Positions 11,791-11,873 of a DNA stretch of 11,873 nucleotides are shown piece after piece. This DNA is from an uncultured Bacilli bacterium (GTDB taxonomy: Bacteria > Bacillota_I > Bacilli_A > RF39 > UBA660). Each line of letters starts with the position of its first letter. The stretch's first letter is position 1. A program made the translations under genes and the position numbers. The stretch covers positions 1 through 11,873 of the forward strand of contig CANQDN010000031.1 in NCBI GenBank assembly GCA_947593275.1. Direction: 5' to 3'. The notes under the pieces were generated by a model. The model was not told the origin of the DNA. It worked only from the letters and a program-made list of their open reading frames with translations, and searched no databases.

Positions 11791-11842
11791 GTCTTCTAAA
11801 GAAGCCCATTATTTTAGCTATTATATTTTTAAGCAAAACCAC
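11708..11842 (-). CDS. Small 44-residue peptide, possible type I toxin-like
   Basis: This short frame starts with GTG at 11842 and is preceded by a perfect AAAGGAG (11854-11848) at 5 nt spacing; it ends in TAG at 11708. The peptide has a hydrophobic, helix-prone N-terminal half (VLLKNIIAKIMGFF, residues 2-15), a basic patch (RRPKK, 16-20), then an alternating beta-prone tail, PIVINVY (24-30), NNNNTD turn, VNVYIRNK (37-44). Small membrane-active type I toxins often combine a short hydrophobic helix with a charged tail, but I find no match to a named family. A terminated RNA appears to be transcribed against its 3' half. Codon third positions are richer in G/C than in neighbouring genes, perhaps because the same DNA forms a long inverted repeat. 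Its promoter would lie beyond the window edge. It could also be a chance frame; the strong Shine-Dalgarno argues against that. Confidence 0.55.
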   Translation of the reverse strand: MVLLKNIIAKIMGFFRRPKKTSSPIVINVYNNNNTDVNVYIRNK

Positions 11843-11873
11843 ATCAACTCCTTTCTATGATTTAACCTCAAGA

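Noticed and set aside
1..11873. CRISPR array, insertion sequence, phage genes or attachment sites
   Set aside because: I saw no regularly spaced direct repeats, transposase, integrase or phage structural proteins; the tRNA at the left edge is cut off, so integration at its 3' end cannot be assessed.

Overview
The window comes from a very AT-rich, low-GC Gram-positive bacterium that uses the standard genetic code. Gene content points to Bacillota/Bacilli, possibly one of the uncultured gut lineages close to Mollicutes. The clues are a YlbL-type Lon-like protease beside a YlbJ-type membrane protein (neighbours in Bacillus), two prepilin-like proteins, a TasA/SipW-style exported protein, a Firmicutes-type tRNA with a CAT anticodon, and strong Shine-Dalgarno sites. 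All ten protein genes end in TAA or TAG. Assignment below phylum or class level is inference.

Layout from left to right. Positions 1-55 hold the 5' part of a minus-strand tRNA (anticodon CAT, probably tRNA-Ile2) with its own promoter. Next come a minus-strand TPR protein (126-1244) and a minus-strand PDZ/Lon-like protease (ylbL, 1307-2314). The protease is divergent from a plus-strand YlbJ-like membrane protein (2357-3232). That gene runs tail-to-tail, with interlocked stop codons, into two overlapping minus-strand pseudopilin genes (3229-4168). Positions 4169-4489 carry no gene, but hold two extended -10 promoters, a 12-bp inverted repeat with T-runs, a 20-bp palindrome and a terminator.

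A minus-strand two-gene operon follows (7681 to 4490). A 285-residue TasA/SipW-like exported protein is translationally coupled to a 776-residue multi-domain surface protein. Every cysteine in both proteins falls into a close pair, and the two share a roughly 40-residue Cys-Leu-Tyr module, so they probably act together outside the cell. A 200-bp spacer with a good promoter separates them from a mutS / S66 LD-carboxypeptidase-like pair (11559 to 7885, minus strand), which ends in a terminator overlapping the last stop codon.

The most interesting part is the right-hand end. On the minus strand, a 44-codon gene (11708-11842) with a perfect Shine-Dalgarno site encodes a small peptide: a hydrophobic/basic helix followed by a beta-prone tail. 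Facing it on the plus strand is an extended -10 promoter (11651-11678), followed by two hairpins. The second hairpin is very long and ends in six T residues at 11784-11789, inside the peptide gene. This is the architecture of a type I toxin-antitoxin module (small peptide plus convergent antisense RNA), but I recognise no known family.

A second possible RNA gene lies at about 4228-4420. Most promoters in the window carry the TGn extended -10 element rather than a good -35.
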